64,000 bases of DNA, taken from assembly GCA_963978895.1 (NCBI GenBank), contig OZ022240.1, positions 1,671,150 through 1,735,149 on the forward strand. The letters run 5' to 3'. The notes under the pieces are model-generated. The model was not told the DNA's origin, searched no databases, and saw nothing but the letters and a program-made list of their open reading frames with translations. Below are positions 34,800 through 54,450 of this stretch, piece after piece. How positions within the stretch are numbered: position 1 is the stretch's first letter; the number at the start of each line of letters is the position of its first letter. The stretch is from Erpobdella octoculata. Its lineage: Eukaryota; Annelida; Clitellata; Hirudinida; Erpobdellidae. The translations under genes and the position numbers were made by a program.

Positions 34800-36121
34800 A
34801 TGGACCTCAATTACCAGAACATAGAACCTCAGAACGGAGCCGACTATGACAAAGTACCTTTGTGCGATCCGAACTTCCCTTTGACTTTTCGGGCGCTTCA
34901 GCCCCTCTACGGACGACAGAAGAGAAGATTTCCCCTCGCCAACGACAGGGTCAAGTTAGAGGCTGCAAGACCGTGCACATCCCAATCACTCGTGAGTGAT
35001 AGTTTTATTTTTAGAACCAGGTTTTTTTTCTATTTAAATGGGATTTTCTTGAATCGGGTTTTTTCTGTTTACGTGTGATGCTCTTTTTTCTGGGGCATGC
35101 GAGCTTCTTAGAGAGGATACAATTTGACTTTGCACTTGCCGCGCCTGCCCGGAAGCACGGAAACGGCTGTCGTTAATAATTCACGGAGGTCGCCTAATTA
35201 GTTGATTACGAGCCATCATTCGCCGAAGTCGCGTGTCGAATCCTGAACTCGCGCAGCGGAAACGTCTTTTTCTCGTATCGATGTTTCTGTTTACGACCTG
35301 GCAAGGAACAAGAGGGCAATTGGCCGTACGAATGACCGATCGGTGATGCCGTTTATAGAAGTAATTTTATGATGTTTTTGATGTTCAAGTGAGAAAGGCC
35401 AGCATAGGTCGAGTAGAGAATGATTCAAAGCTTATTCTGGAAAGAAGTGACTTTAGAAACTCCATCTGATTCTTGATTTCTTATTTATTTTGTTAAGTGT
35501 TTATGTTTGTTTAGTATCTTTAACAGTTAATTATTTATATGTATATATCAGTATTTTAGTGTAAATTAAAAAATATTCATTTTAAGGATATTTCACAGAC
35601 CGGCGTCGCCAAAACTCCGAAACTCCCGGTCGTTCTCAGTCGCCGCTCCATCACCAACAGAACGTTTATTTCGACGTCTCTAATTCGGCAGCCTTCCCAC
35701 CGGGACGAGCAGCCCACTCCAACGGTGTTTCGATCGTACGGGGGCCGGCTGAAATCTCAAAATACCCCATCATCCTCCTCGTTCTTCGGCCGTCTGGGAG
35801 TGCAAAGACTGGATCGTTCGCTGTCCACTCTGAGCTACAGTCCTTCCAGTAGCTGTGCGTTTTACACTTTTAGATGGTGTTTCACATCAGATTTTTTCAT
35901 CTTATTTAAATAATTTATTAATTTAATTTTAAGTATATTTGTGTGTGATTTTATATTCATTTTTTTCTGTAATTTGACTCACTATTGATACGAGGTATTC
36001 TGAAATAAACAAACATCAAATGATAAAAATCCAATAATTAGAAAGAGTCTATTTGCAATTCAAATTCAGATTTTTTTTTAAACTTTCAGGGAGGATACAG
36101 CCACAGCAAGCCAAACGATGA
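34800..36121 (+). CDS. Unrecognised small 3-exon gene, 163 aa
   Basis: Exons 34800-34991, 35587-35854 and 36090-36121 join in phase (0, then 1) and end in TGA, giving 163 aa. The exons are markedly GC-richer than their flanks and use the same codon style as the other genes, which supports real coding. The protein starts MDLNYQNIEPQNGADYDK, is basic, and becomes Ser/Thr/Arg-rich in exon 2 (for example SSSSFFGRLGVQRLDRSLS). It ends in a Gln-rich tail. No signal peptide, transmembrane segment or known domain is visible. Exon 2 could also start 12 bases later, at 35599, because a second in-frame acceptor (CACAG) is present. I do not recognise the family; a ciliary or structural adaptor is possible but only a guess. 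Confidence 0.6.
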
Positions 36122-36939
36122 TTAAAACCACAGAAAAATAAGAAGGTAGGCAGAACATGTTTTCATACCCTCTTTGAAACTGCCCTTGATATTAGTTATT
36201 TATAAATGCAGTAATTTTATTATTTTCTTTATCGATTGTTAGGGTTTAACCCTTGAAGCACACCAGCAAGCAGTCTTGCCCAATACTGAAACAGGCGATG
36301 TGTTTTGATATACGCTTGGAGGAGCCCTATTGATCCGGTTTCTTTTGCTATCGATACGTGCACGACTACGTATGTTTGTTATGTACAAACCGTTCGACAG
36401 AAGTAGATGAGAATCTGTACAGACGAAATACCCAAAAGATGCGTGCCAACACAATATCTAGTAAACAAGCTGCCTGGATTGGAGATAGAGAGAAAGAAAG
36501 AAAAAAAGACATATATGTGGGTGTGGGTGTGTTTGTGCGCGCGGGTGTGTGTGTGTGTGTGTGCGTGTACATAGACATGATGAAAAGAATTGTAATGCCA
36601 GCTTCACTCAGGTATATCAAGAGTTAGTCAAAACAAAGAACAAAGATTAGTCCTCTTCACTCTTCTGCCGGTGTTTTATCCTCCTACTTTCATTTTTGTT
36701 TACTTTTCTCTGTGAAGAAAAGTAATTCATTATTTCTAATAATAGTAACTAAGTAACTAACAATGTACTTTTTTTTCTATTGCTCAGACTTCATTTCAGA
36801 GCATTTTATTGACCACATTGTGTAAATGAGGAAATAACTAATTTTTGCGGTAGTTTTTAAATTCATGTATTCCATTATACTTGAAGTACTTTTCTTCTAC
36901 TTTCAATTTTTTTTTATTATGTGTTTGTAAGTATGTATT
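36122..36939. other. Intergenic region, no gene supported
   Basis: This stretch contains a GT-rich microsatellite at about 36520-36570 and otherwise unremarkable AT-rich sequence. A minus-strand open frame at 36239-36454 has no recognisable product and no partner exons. Confidence 0.5.
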
Positions 36940-37248
36940 CAGTGGCGGATCTAGACTGCTTTCGCGGGGAGCCAAAAAATGGCGGAAAACCATAAACGGT
37001 GGGGGGGGCCAAAGACATCGGGCAGAGCAAACATTTGGTCATAGATCCACAAACCCCACTGAAAAACAAAAGTCGGATTCTACAAATTGTGTTATTTCTC
37101 TAAAAAGTACTCAATTTTTCTTCTAAATTTGGTCAATTTTTCTTTCACTTATTACTGGTTTTAAACGAAATTTCTTAGTACATCAAAAAAATAAATTTTG
37201 AAATCCATGGAGAGGGCATAGCCCTCCGGTGCAGTAGATCCGCCACCG
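36940..37248. mobile_element. Non-autonomous hAT-type MITE, 309 bp
   Basis: The element begins CAGTGGCGGATCTA and ends with the inverted copy TAGATCCGCCACCG. It is flanked on both sides by the 8-bp direct repeat TATGTATT (36932-36939 and 37249-37256). Eight-base target duplications and CAGTGGCG-type ends are characteristic of hAT transposons. At 309 bp it has no room for a transposase, so it was mobilised in trans. The intact duplication implies a fairly recent insertion. Confidence 0.88.
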
Positions 37249-37494
37249 TATGTATTTATGTATGAATGTACGTGTGTATGTATGTATGTACATACATTTT
37301 TAAAACATCTATAAATTGTTGACATTTAGAAAGGAAGAAGTGATGAATAAGAAGGACAACGTGTGATGATGTAAAGAACACTTTATTTTATTTTATTTTA
37401 AAACCTAACAAATCAATGAACGTGATGATAATGATAGAAAAAAAACAAATCGTCTGCTGCAATTTTAACGAAAAGCGAATCACTTGGAAGACGA

Positions 37495-37567
37495 TGGGAT
37501 CGTGCCGAATTTTTTCTTGTGAAGATCCATAATTGTTGAGAGATAGCAAGCAACCTGCGGAAGAATT
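37495..37567 (-). other. Possible terminal exon downstream of troponin T
   Basis: On the minus strand a CAG acceptor is followed by 24 codons ending KKKFGTIPSSSK and TGA, then an AT-rich tail with AATAAA-like repeats near 37380. It could be a 3'-UTR exon of troponin T, reached from a donor just after the troponin stop (near 38013). It could also be an alternative C-terminal exon, or the last exon of an unrecognised gene. Only the splice-like signals and codon content support it. Confidence 0.3.
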
Positions 37568-38024
37568 TTAAATGAATTTTGTTTTTATAATATTTTATAA
37601 GATAAACATTATAAATTATACTGATAATAATTAATTTTAAATAACGCCGTTACATGGTAAACTAGGCCAAGGACGTTACCATTCAAAAGGCTATGAGAGT
37701 AAAAGGTCAAAGGTGTACGTAAGCCCTAGAAGGTAAATGGTACGTCAGCAATGTCTACAAAGGTGTTCATTTTTAGCAGTTATTGGAATTTTTAAAGGTT
37801 ATAATTACTTAAAAAGTTCTGAACACATATATAAAATATATGTAGTTCTGTTATAGATAATCATATATATATATTATTACAAGCTAAAACAGCCACTTCA
37901 GTTACCGAGTTACCTAATGTATTATTACCTTGCCTAGCAGTCACTACATCAACAAAAAGTCATATTTGAAAAGTAGAGGAGGGTAGGCGTAATTGAATAA
38001 TGATGACCTTAACCTTTTTCGCGT

Positions 38025-44677
<6,653 letters not shown>

Positions 44678-45263
44678 TTTCTTGTGTCAGTTAGAAAGGA
44701 GGGAAGCGGTACAAAAATTGATCACAAATAGAGATGGAAGAAGTTTACTTTTCGGAATCCAAAACTTTTGATAAATATTAGAAAAAAAATTTGTTCAAAT
44801 ATAAAATCAAACTCGAGGAATAATAAAAGCTTGAAGTAAATCGAATGCGAATAAATTAAAATATATAAATTTATGATTTAATTGTAGTAGGAGTTACCAA
44901 GCCAATGCGGGACAGTCCGACTGAGAGGTGGCTATCCGCCGGTATAAGTTTGACTGGAAAGCAAAAAAAAGAAGAAGAGGAGAAAGAATGGAAAGGCGGA
45001 GAAGGAGATCGACCGAACGATGTTGGAAAAAGTTATTAAAATAGAACCTTTGGCGCTGTACGTCGAGTGGATGGGAAAGAAAACGAGGAAAAAAAGAGAG
45101 AGAGAAAGAGATGGAGAGAAAAGAGAAAGTAAGAAAGAGAGAGAAAGAAAAAATGGAGATAACGATAGAGAAAAAAAGAGAGAAAGAAGATGGAAAGAAG
45201 AGAGAAAGACCAAAAAAATGAGAAGTGTTAAGAAAGTGATGTATTGGAGAGATAGAAAGAGAA

Positions 45264-45296
<33 letters not shown>

Positions 45297-45528
45297 AAAA
45301 AGGAAAAATGATGAATACAATATGATAGAAACTAAAAGAGGAGGAGGAGAAGCGAGATGGTGAGGTGAAAGAGAGGGGGGATCGAACGATAGTCGAGGTG
45401 TTTAAGGCGATGAAGAACATGCCAGAGAACTGTTGGTTGGAAATTCTTGGCAGCCATGTTATATTTTTTATTTATTCATTTAGTTTTCTTATCTGCTACT
45501 ACTACTGTTACTACTGCTACTACTACTG

Positions 45529-45591
<63 letters not shown>

Positions 45592-47356
45592 TTACTACTG
45601 CTACTACCACTACAACTACTCTTTCTTTTACTACTACTATAATGATGATGACGACGATGACGATGACGATAAACATGAAAATGACAATGACAATGAAAAT
45701 GACAATGATTATATCATCGACGCTAATAATAACAGTATTTTTAATATCGATGTGTCAGCTACTTTGGCTACTATTATGGCTATTGATGCAAATACAATTT
45801 GACTTCTCACGGGAGTTCATCTACCTGCTTGAAACATACTTAAATACTGACTTATTACTTAGGTATTACAAGATCGATACGAGAACTACGAAGCAAACGC
45901 ATTTGCTGACATCTGGTTCGCAAGTTTTATTTTTTTTTCATCTAAAACAACTAATCACAACAATCTGACACTACTAACATCAACAATCTGATACAACTAA
46001 TGTTACTATATTATCAACGATCTGCTCGCAGAGGGGAGGGAAATGTGTGAGGCCTGTCACCAGTTTTTATAGGGGGGGGGACAAACCATTCTAGACCGTG
46101 AAAGAAGATCACAAGTGGGGATGTCGCCGCAAAACGAGAAGTGAATATTGATAGTGCTGGGTAGAAAAGTAGGATAGAAAGGTGATAATCTTTATCGTCT
46201 TTTTGTTCATGCTTATCACCAGCAACTATGTACTTGATAAGGGTTTTTCCATTTTAAGACAAAGACAGTTTTGAATTGTATAGACATACAGAGGTGGACA
46301 TGGTTGGGTTGGGTTGGGCTGGGTTGGGTTGGGTTGGGTCCAATATGTTTGAAACATGTTTGGTTTCAGTTGGGTCGAATTAAAATTTTAGCATTTCTTA
46401 TTAATTTTTCAGTGGGTCGGGTCAGTAATATAACTTTGTAAGGTGGGTCTGGTTGAGTGAGTGATGGTTCGGGTTGGGTCACCAGGAATGTACAGACATC
46501 ATGTCGGTTTAACTCTGACATTGACACTAGTGACATTCATAACTAGTGACATTCATAACTAGTGACATTCATAACTAGTGACATTCATAACTACGACATT
46601 CATAACTAGTGACATTCATAACTATGACTTAAATATTCCCATCCAATTTTCGATTGTTCTACGACATTCCTTCGTCTCTCCATCTCTCCATCATTTTTAA
46701 CCTATTTCAGTTTTTTTTCTTCTCCTTTCCGTTACACCTCCTCCTCCTCCTCCTCCTCCTCCTCCTGGCGCTGGCACGGCAGCCATACTACGCGTTGCCC
46801 CGAGATCGCTCGCAGCTGAGCCGAGCGTTTGATGGAGTTGCTTGTCTCAGGCATGCCTCCATTGCTTTTTTGCGTTTCTCAGTTTTTTTTTCATCGGTTT
46901 CGTTGGAAAAAAATTCCTGCATCTATCTCGCTGTCCTTTTTTTTCTTCTCTCTCTCTCTCTCTCTCTTTCTCGAGACAAAAAAGTCAAAGATAGATAGCG
47001 TGGCTTAGCTACTATCTAGCGAGTTTATTAGTCGGCGGCGCTGCTGTGTTATATTATAGAAGTAAACTCGTACACGCGGCTAGGAATGCACGTACGAATG
47101 TATGCACAATAATGCACGTAGAAGATGATGCAGCTTTTTTGGGGTTTTTGTTTTTAAGTTGCATGAAATTCGACGAGCATTCGGGTTATTTTTTGCGATG
47201 GAACGCCACACTGTTTGGAAATGTGAAGAGCACGGAAAAATAAACAGATGGAGAGATGTGTTTGTGAGATTGCGTAATAAATAGTCACTCAAGAACTCTA
47301 GAGCTTTTGATTTGGTTTGAAAAGAAAAAGTGGATAGATGCGGAGAAAAGAGATGC

Positions 47357-47422
<66 letters not shown>

Positions 47423-48139
47423 AGGGAGGGAGGGAGAGAGGGGGGAGAGAGAGAGAGAAAAATCAAAAACCATTTTAGGATTCTAGTTTCAACTTCTTTT
47501 TTTTTCTTTTCCAGAAATTTTCAATCTCTCTCTCTTTCTTTCCCTCTCCATCTCTCTTTTTTTCTTCTCCGACAGACGCCCAGGTAAGCAAAGCCAGGTA
47601 TGCCAATATACATATATATATTTTTTTTTGGTGAGTTTAAAAAGTTATCGCGTACACAAGTTTCCACACGAGCGTTTCAGCTGTTACGTGTGATGCTGTA
47701 AACTTTTCCACATAGCAAGCTGCAGAATTTTTTTGCCGAGCATATACGTGCACCGAGTCAATAATACATTGTTTTTTTTTGTGTGTCTCTTTACTTCTCT
47801 GCCTCTGTAACTTTATGTAGTTACTTCTCAATATCTCTGTGTGTATCTTTCCGTACTATTTGTTTTGTATCAATCTCTGTCCGCTTTCGCACGTACTATA
47901 TTCTCATTAAACACAAACACACATACATACGCGTATACACACATACATATCACAACACACGCGCGCACGCACACACATACCTACCTCAATCGTGATCTTC
48001 CATACACGTACAAAACGTACAACAGACTCTCTTCGTGTGCTCCTTGTTGAGTGGAAAATTTCAACATAAACTACCACTGGGCTTGAGAATTTGCCATATC
48101 TCTCGTTCATTCTTTCACCCGTTCAATCATTCGCTCTAT

Positions 48140-48436
48140 CAGTGGCGTAGCGAGGGTATCTGGCGCCCGGGGGCAAAGTAAGAAAAATTCGCCCCCATCT
48201 TCCACAGTCATCCCAATTGGACGAGCAAAATCGAGAGACCCGAAGGCGCCCGAGCCATATCCGGGGCTCGGTGAGCCCCCTCCCCAAGAAATTTTTTGAA
48301 ATCACTTGTGTTAAATAGTGCAAAAATACAATTTGTTAATTTACATGTTTTACATGTTCAAAAATGCTTTTTGGCGCCACCAAAGCCTGGCGCCCGGGAG
48401 CATATACCCCTCCCTGCTCCCTACGCTACGCCACTG
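48140..48436. mobile_element. MITE with CAGTGGCGTAGCG inverted ends, 297 bp
   Basis: The ends CAGTGGCGTAGCG and CGCTACGCCACTG are inverted repeats. The flanking octamers CGCTCTAT and TGTTCTAT agree at six of eight positions, compatible with a decayed 8-bp hAT duplication. GC-rich copies of GGCGCCCGGG lie just inside each end. There is no transposase. Confidence 0.7.
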
Positions 48437-49748
48437 TGTTCTATCGTTCATTCGTTTGTTCTCTCGTTCGTTCGCTTTTTCATTCCTGATTTTTTTTACC
48501 TTTTCAGAATTCTGCTGATTAACTGCCTTCTTTTTTGCCTGTTATCGGCCTGCTTAACAGAGAGAGATCTGCACAGAATCGTGTCAGTTGTAATAGCGAT
48601 GTATTATATTATTAATTTAAGTATAATAAGGTCACGGAATCAACGAGTTAAAGACCAACTAACTAGACTGCAGTAATAATTATAATCGTTATACAAATAA
48701 TAATCGATTATAATTATGAGAAACTATATAGTTGGTGAGAGGAAGGGTTCATAACATGTCCGGGAATCTGGGGTCGAATACCTCCAAAACCCTTGCACAC
48801 TGGTCTTAACTTTTCAACTCAATTAAACCAATCAAATTGCAAAATGGACAAGTATTCGAGATATCAGTTGTCTTATAAACACGCCGTTTTTGGATTTCCT
48901 GAGTTTTACAACATTAAAATTAAAACCTTTTCAACGATGCCGTTCACTGCCGCTCCAAATGACGTCCCGCTCGCTCACTGCCGCTCCAGCCTTTGCTCAT
49001 TTACAGCCCTCACAGATCGGGTAAATAAGTTCTACGATGTTATAAATACACTGTAATATATCACAGAGAAATAACAATTCATCATCGGCGATACAATGTT
49101 TTGACACATGTTAGGGCTCGGATGGAATGTAATTTTTTTTCTTCATAATACATAAGTCGGGTCTTCAAGATGTAATACATCTGTTGTCTTGCCTTTGTTC
49201 GATTTTCCAAAGAAACTGTAGAGCTATCATTCTGTACTATCACCTGTTTTAGCGGATATCCGGTTGAGTATAGGGTCAAGTTTATAAAGCTGATGAACCC
49301 TTGTCAGAGAACTTTGTGAAACTTAAACAGCATCCTTGAGAGGTCATGAACCCTACATTTCAATTGCAATGTGTTTCGTGCATTAATTGTATTACTGGGC
49401 ATTGTATGCATCGTATTGTATTTCATTCGATTAGCTCTGAGTTGTGATGTGTTCTGTTATTTTCAGTTGAGTTTAGTTGTGTTGAGTTATGTTCTCTCCT
49501 CCCCTCTCCCCCCCCCCGTTTTATCAACACAACTGGACAACTAAAAGACTGACAAAAAATGAGTATATACTTCAACAAGATCAATGCAGTACGTAACTAT
49601 ACAAAAATTGTTTTGCTCTTGCTTCGCGTGGTGCAGGAAGCCAAAACGTGGATCCAGCGAGTAACATACATTGGCTGTTTGCGGCTGAAGCTATACTTTG
49701 TGAATGGACTAATCTAGTTTTATTTTATGTGCACATGATTAGTATGCC

Positions 49749-50296
<548 letters not shown>

Positions 50297-50372
50297 GCAT
50301 AATGAAATATCGAATGTAAGCGTTTTGCACGTCGACAAGCGGGTTGTACAATGTATATATTTCTCTTCTCAC

Positions 50373-50418
50373 TGTGGAGAGATCTTCAAACTGTTTCTGA
50401 AGCTTTCGACGAAAGAAT
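50373..50418 (-). CDS. Possible further EFHC1 exon
   Basis: A CAG acceptor, an open frame reading FFRRKLQKQFEDLST and a GTGAGA donor define a 46-nt exon. Its start phase fits exactly a donor (GTTCTA) located inside the last exon, six bases before the TAG stop. The helical Lys/Gln-rich sequence would suit the linker between the third DM10 domain and the EF-hand of vertebrate EFHC1. The EF-hand exons themselves were not found before the ATCA array, so this is a hypothesis. Confidence 0.35.
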
Positions 50419-50877
50419 CTGCATGTCAAATAGATTAAAGATAAATATAATGATTTGTTGAGGAAAAAAAACACATTTCATCTCATTTGAAAACACGCAC
50501 ATACACGCATACACACGCACGCACACACGCGCAAAAATATCTTGACAACTCCTATGGAACACAAAATGTGCAGCATTATCCTCATTTTAGTATCTTTAGT
50601 ATCACTGACTCTCGCGGATAAAAGCTTGAAATATCCGGCAAATTTCCAATCCGTTGAGGTGATATTGACGTGCTTTATTATGAAAACGCGGCGGTGGGTC
50701 ATGCCAGCATTTTCAGTGGTCCTAAGTCAATTATATTTTGAACATCTAGGGGGGGTGTGTGTGGGAGAGATTTGGCCCCTCGGGTTGTTTCGAATCCGAA
50801 AAATCTGGAGACGTCGAGTTTACTAGCAATTCAATTTAGCCTCGTTTTTAAAAAATAACTCTCAAATACGGTTTCCA

Positions 50878-50917
<40 letters not shown>

Positions 50918-50919
<2 letters not shown>

Positions 50920-53900
50920 AGAACATACTGGCGAACTGATCCGGCCTGGATTGCATGAACTTCACTGTGAACTCGTCCGCTCCAGTGATGATGAACCTCG
51001 TCTTGAAGATGTCAACGACCGAACCTAACTGGAAGTCACTCGGCCCGTAATAGACCGGCTTGTCCACGCTACTACTCGGCTTGGCGACTCTGGTTCGCTC
51101 CAGGAACTTGCCACCGGCCATGCCAGAGTTCTTGACCTTGGGCTCGTAGATGGACATCATGTCGTCTGCCAGTCTGTACGAGATTATGAAGCGGCGTGAC
51201 TTGTTCTCCGGGTTGATGGTGTCCTGGATACAGAGGATGAAACAGAGGATGAAAGAGTATGTGAGGGTTTTTTGGGTGAATTCAGAGGGTGAAGGACGGG
51301 AGGGAATATGTGAGGAGGGTTTTTCGGCTGAACGAATGGTGTATGGATGGGCGTGTGTGTGTGCGTGTGTGTGCATGTGCGTGTGCATGTGCGTGTGTGT
51401 ATGTGTACGTGTGTTTGTTTTTGACGAACGTCATCAGCTGTCATCAGCTATCATCAGCTGTCATCCTCTATTAGAATGAAAATATATTTAATAGCATATT
51501 ACAGTGTAAGCCGTCAGAGCATGCATACATACCATAATGGCTTCGTATCTTAGGACGGTTTTGTCGTACTCCATCATCTTTATGAAGTCCTTCTTCGGTG
51601 GCTCAGGCACCAGCTGCTCGCACGATCTCAGACTGTCCTCTATCGTGCCGTAGCCTTCGTAGACCTTTGAAGACAGTGAAGAAGTGTTAGCACAAACATT
51701 ATTTTACCAGTAATAAATTAAATAGAAAAAATTTTATTAATGAATTAATCTAAGAATCAGGACAAAAATAAAGAAAGAGCAGTTTAGTAAAACTTACAGG
51801 TATTTCACTTTTTGGAATATTGTTGATCTGTAAAGGTTTTACAAAAAATCTAAATCAAATTTTACCATTATAATTTTTTTTCATTTTTTAAATTAGAATT
51901 AAAAAATAACCCCTCTACTGTTTCTAACGGCCTCCGTGTTGGCCGGAGTGAAATCCGACAGTCCGTAGTTCTTCCAGTAGAAGGCTTTGGTGAAGTCATC
52001 GCAGTCGCATATTAGGAACGGCCTGTTATATAGCAGTACGGTTCGCCCGATTGCGAAGTCCTTCGGAGTGTAGAATTCTCCCAGCTCTTTCTCGCTGTAT
52101 TCGAGGACTATGGAGGGAAAATTGGGATCGACCGAAGAGGGGTTCTTGGGTATCTTACGCCGGGAGATGAGAACCGGGAAGGGATCGTGCCCGTCGTTTT
52201 TAGTATGAACTTCCCTTACTTCGATTGTGTCGTCGACCAAGAAGAACTGTCGGCCAGAAAAATAATCATGAAAGGATTACTGAAATTTCTAAAGTTCCAT
52301 TACCGTTTTTAATGGAGTTTAAAAAAATATAAACATTTCTCCAAAAAAAAATTATTATTATTTTATTTTTAATTATTATTATTATTATTTTAATTCAAAG
52401 TGGTTGGCTATAGGTGTAGAGTCTTCTAAACCACTATAATAAACCTTATCTTATCTAAAAGGTGTGAACTTTTTAAAATTACTAACATGCATGATGAACT
52501 TTCTCCTTTCACCTTGACCCTTGTTCCTGGTGTCCCAGAGACAGTCGAACCTCAAGACCTTGCCGTCCATCTCCAGGAACCTTCTCAACTTATCGTTGGC
52601 AGTCGGGGAATCCATGGGACCCCCCTTGTACATCGATTGCTCCTTCTGGATGCGCCTAACGATGTACGGATCTTCCGGATACGATTCCGCTTCGTTAACG
52701 TCGATTCCTTCGCTCCTTAAAAATTCCTATTGGGATCCGAGAAATATTATGTTATTATAGAAATACAAACTGCCATTTTCGGCTCATTATTTTATGAATT
52801 TACAAAGTAATACTTTAAATTATTTCACTGAATAAACAATCAATAATAATTATTGATTCTATATTTAGTAGTATACAGCATTCAGTAAATGTGAATATTT
52901 AATTTACCGCTGTCCATTCGTCACATTCATATAAGTGGAAGATCCTTCCGAAGCAGGAGATGTTCTTTCCGTTGTTCAGATCTTTCCAGATGTATGTTTC
53001 TCCACTTTCGTTCTTCGGTATTCGCTGGCGTTTTATCAGTTTTCCTTTGAGTTCAATATTTACGTTTTTTTTCTCATTATTTTATTTTTGTTATCTTTTT
53101 TTTAAATGCAAAAATGTTTTTAAATTAACAGTGCGGTTACTATGTTAATGAACCCGAATATTTTCTGCTTGTCTCAATCTCCGGGGTTGGACAGGGATTG
53201 TAGTACCTTCCGCTCTACCTTCTCATAAACAAAAAACTGGCTACAATAACTCAAAAAATAATCATGATTATTATCCTTGCCTTGGGGCAGACCGCTGTTG
53301 TCCACGACGGGCTCAATCACGGAAATGGTGTCGTCCTCCAAGTGATAAAAGACATTAACTAGTCTGACCCTGTAGCTTTCCACTGGTGACTCGTGCACGG
53401 TCTCTTTGAACCAACCTTTGAACTTCAGAACCTTTAAACGGTAATGAACAGATCAACTTTGAAACATTTGTTATTTACTTAATTTCAGAAGCTGGGGTTG
53501 AAACAAGTGCGACAAATTTAAATTTAAATGACGTGTAATTACGGTGTAATGTCTTGACATAACATGACATGACATGACATGACATGACATGACATGACAT
53601 AACATGACATGACACGTGCCTATATTCAGTGTAAGAATGATCTTAATTTAAAATGACAAAATGACATTATATCAATTATATGTTTATGATATATTTATTA
53701 ATAAACGTACCACAACCACTACCACCATCATCATCATCATATTTACAACAAAGATTTCAGTTTTTGACCTCGATTAATTAGCAGTAAGTAAGACATTTCG
53801 AAAAAGTTGTACTGAAGTATGAGTCTATATACCTCTTTAGAACAACTAGGTATGCTGCCCTTCTCTGTCTAACCCGCGCCGTAATTGCTTATCATTGATT

Positions 53901-54450
53901 TCATAAGAACAGCAAATCAGTTAAATAATAAAGAATCATAAAAATCTTGCAATCTTCTCAACAAACCTTCTTGTCCAGAGCTACAAACGCCGGAACGAAC
54001 GGCTCTGGCGCCTCCTGTTTGGCCCTGCCGTAGTAGAGCTGAGGATTGTACGAGTCTACGTCCAGTTCGTGTACTTGATTCTGCTGCAGCGGCGTACCGC
54101 CGACAGCCAGGTCCGGTTTCTTCTGGACGACATAGCCGTTTTTAAAGCCCAGTGTGTGACTTCTGTGATAGCTGGGTCTCTGAAAAGTAATTTTAAAAAG
54201 GCTGCCATCATTTCTGGTCACAAACAAAAAGTAAAAATAAAGCCGCTGATAAAATTTATGGAGGTAGCCCGACATTTTTGGAGGTACGATTATCTAGTTA
54301 TTCTAATTCTAGTTTAACACACATCTCTAGGGAACATACTCAATAGATACCCTTAATACTATGAGCTTGACTTAATTCAGTTTATATTAAACAAACATTT
54401 CTTACAATAAAACTGAAATTATTCCCGGGTAAGAACGGTAAGCCATCCAT
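50918..54450 (-). CDS. EFHC1: EFHC1/EFHC2-like axonemal protein with three DM10 domains
   Basis: A microtubule inner protein of ciliary doublets in known family members. Exons in transcript order: 54406-54450, 53967-54179, 53281-53431, 52908-53044, 52487-52726, 51911-52246, 51798-51827, 51533-51664, 50918-51223, giving 529 aa in phase. The N-terminus MDGLPFLPGNNF and then YHRSHTLGFKNGY are family hallmarks. The three DM10 domains lie at about residues 87-180, 238-355 and 415-520, each starting VLKF/VLRF/VLRY and containing an 'IxEP.v.NSG' or 'IREVH' core. The intron after 53281 has a GC donor. The third DM10 is followed by TAG and then a 37-T run on this strand. Human EFHC1 continues with a C-terminal EF-hand. 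An in-phase donor at 50925 could instead splice to 50373-50418 (FFRRKLQKQFEDLS), so the true C-terminus may be longer. EFHC1 and EFHC2 cannot be told apart here. Confidence 0.94.

Noticed and set aside
36239..36454. 71-aa minus-strand ORF
   Set aside because: No homology, splice partners or codon bias; probably chance.
45365..45968. Tyr/Thr-rich ORFs
   Set aside because: Translations of the (CTA)n and GATGAC repeats.
53958..54275. Unspliced N-terminus (MSGYLHKFYQ...) for EFHC1
   Set aside because: The spliced exon at 54406-54450 gives the family-typical GLPFLPG start in phase, while the read-through sequence crosses a good acceptor and matches nothing.
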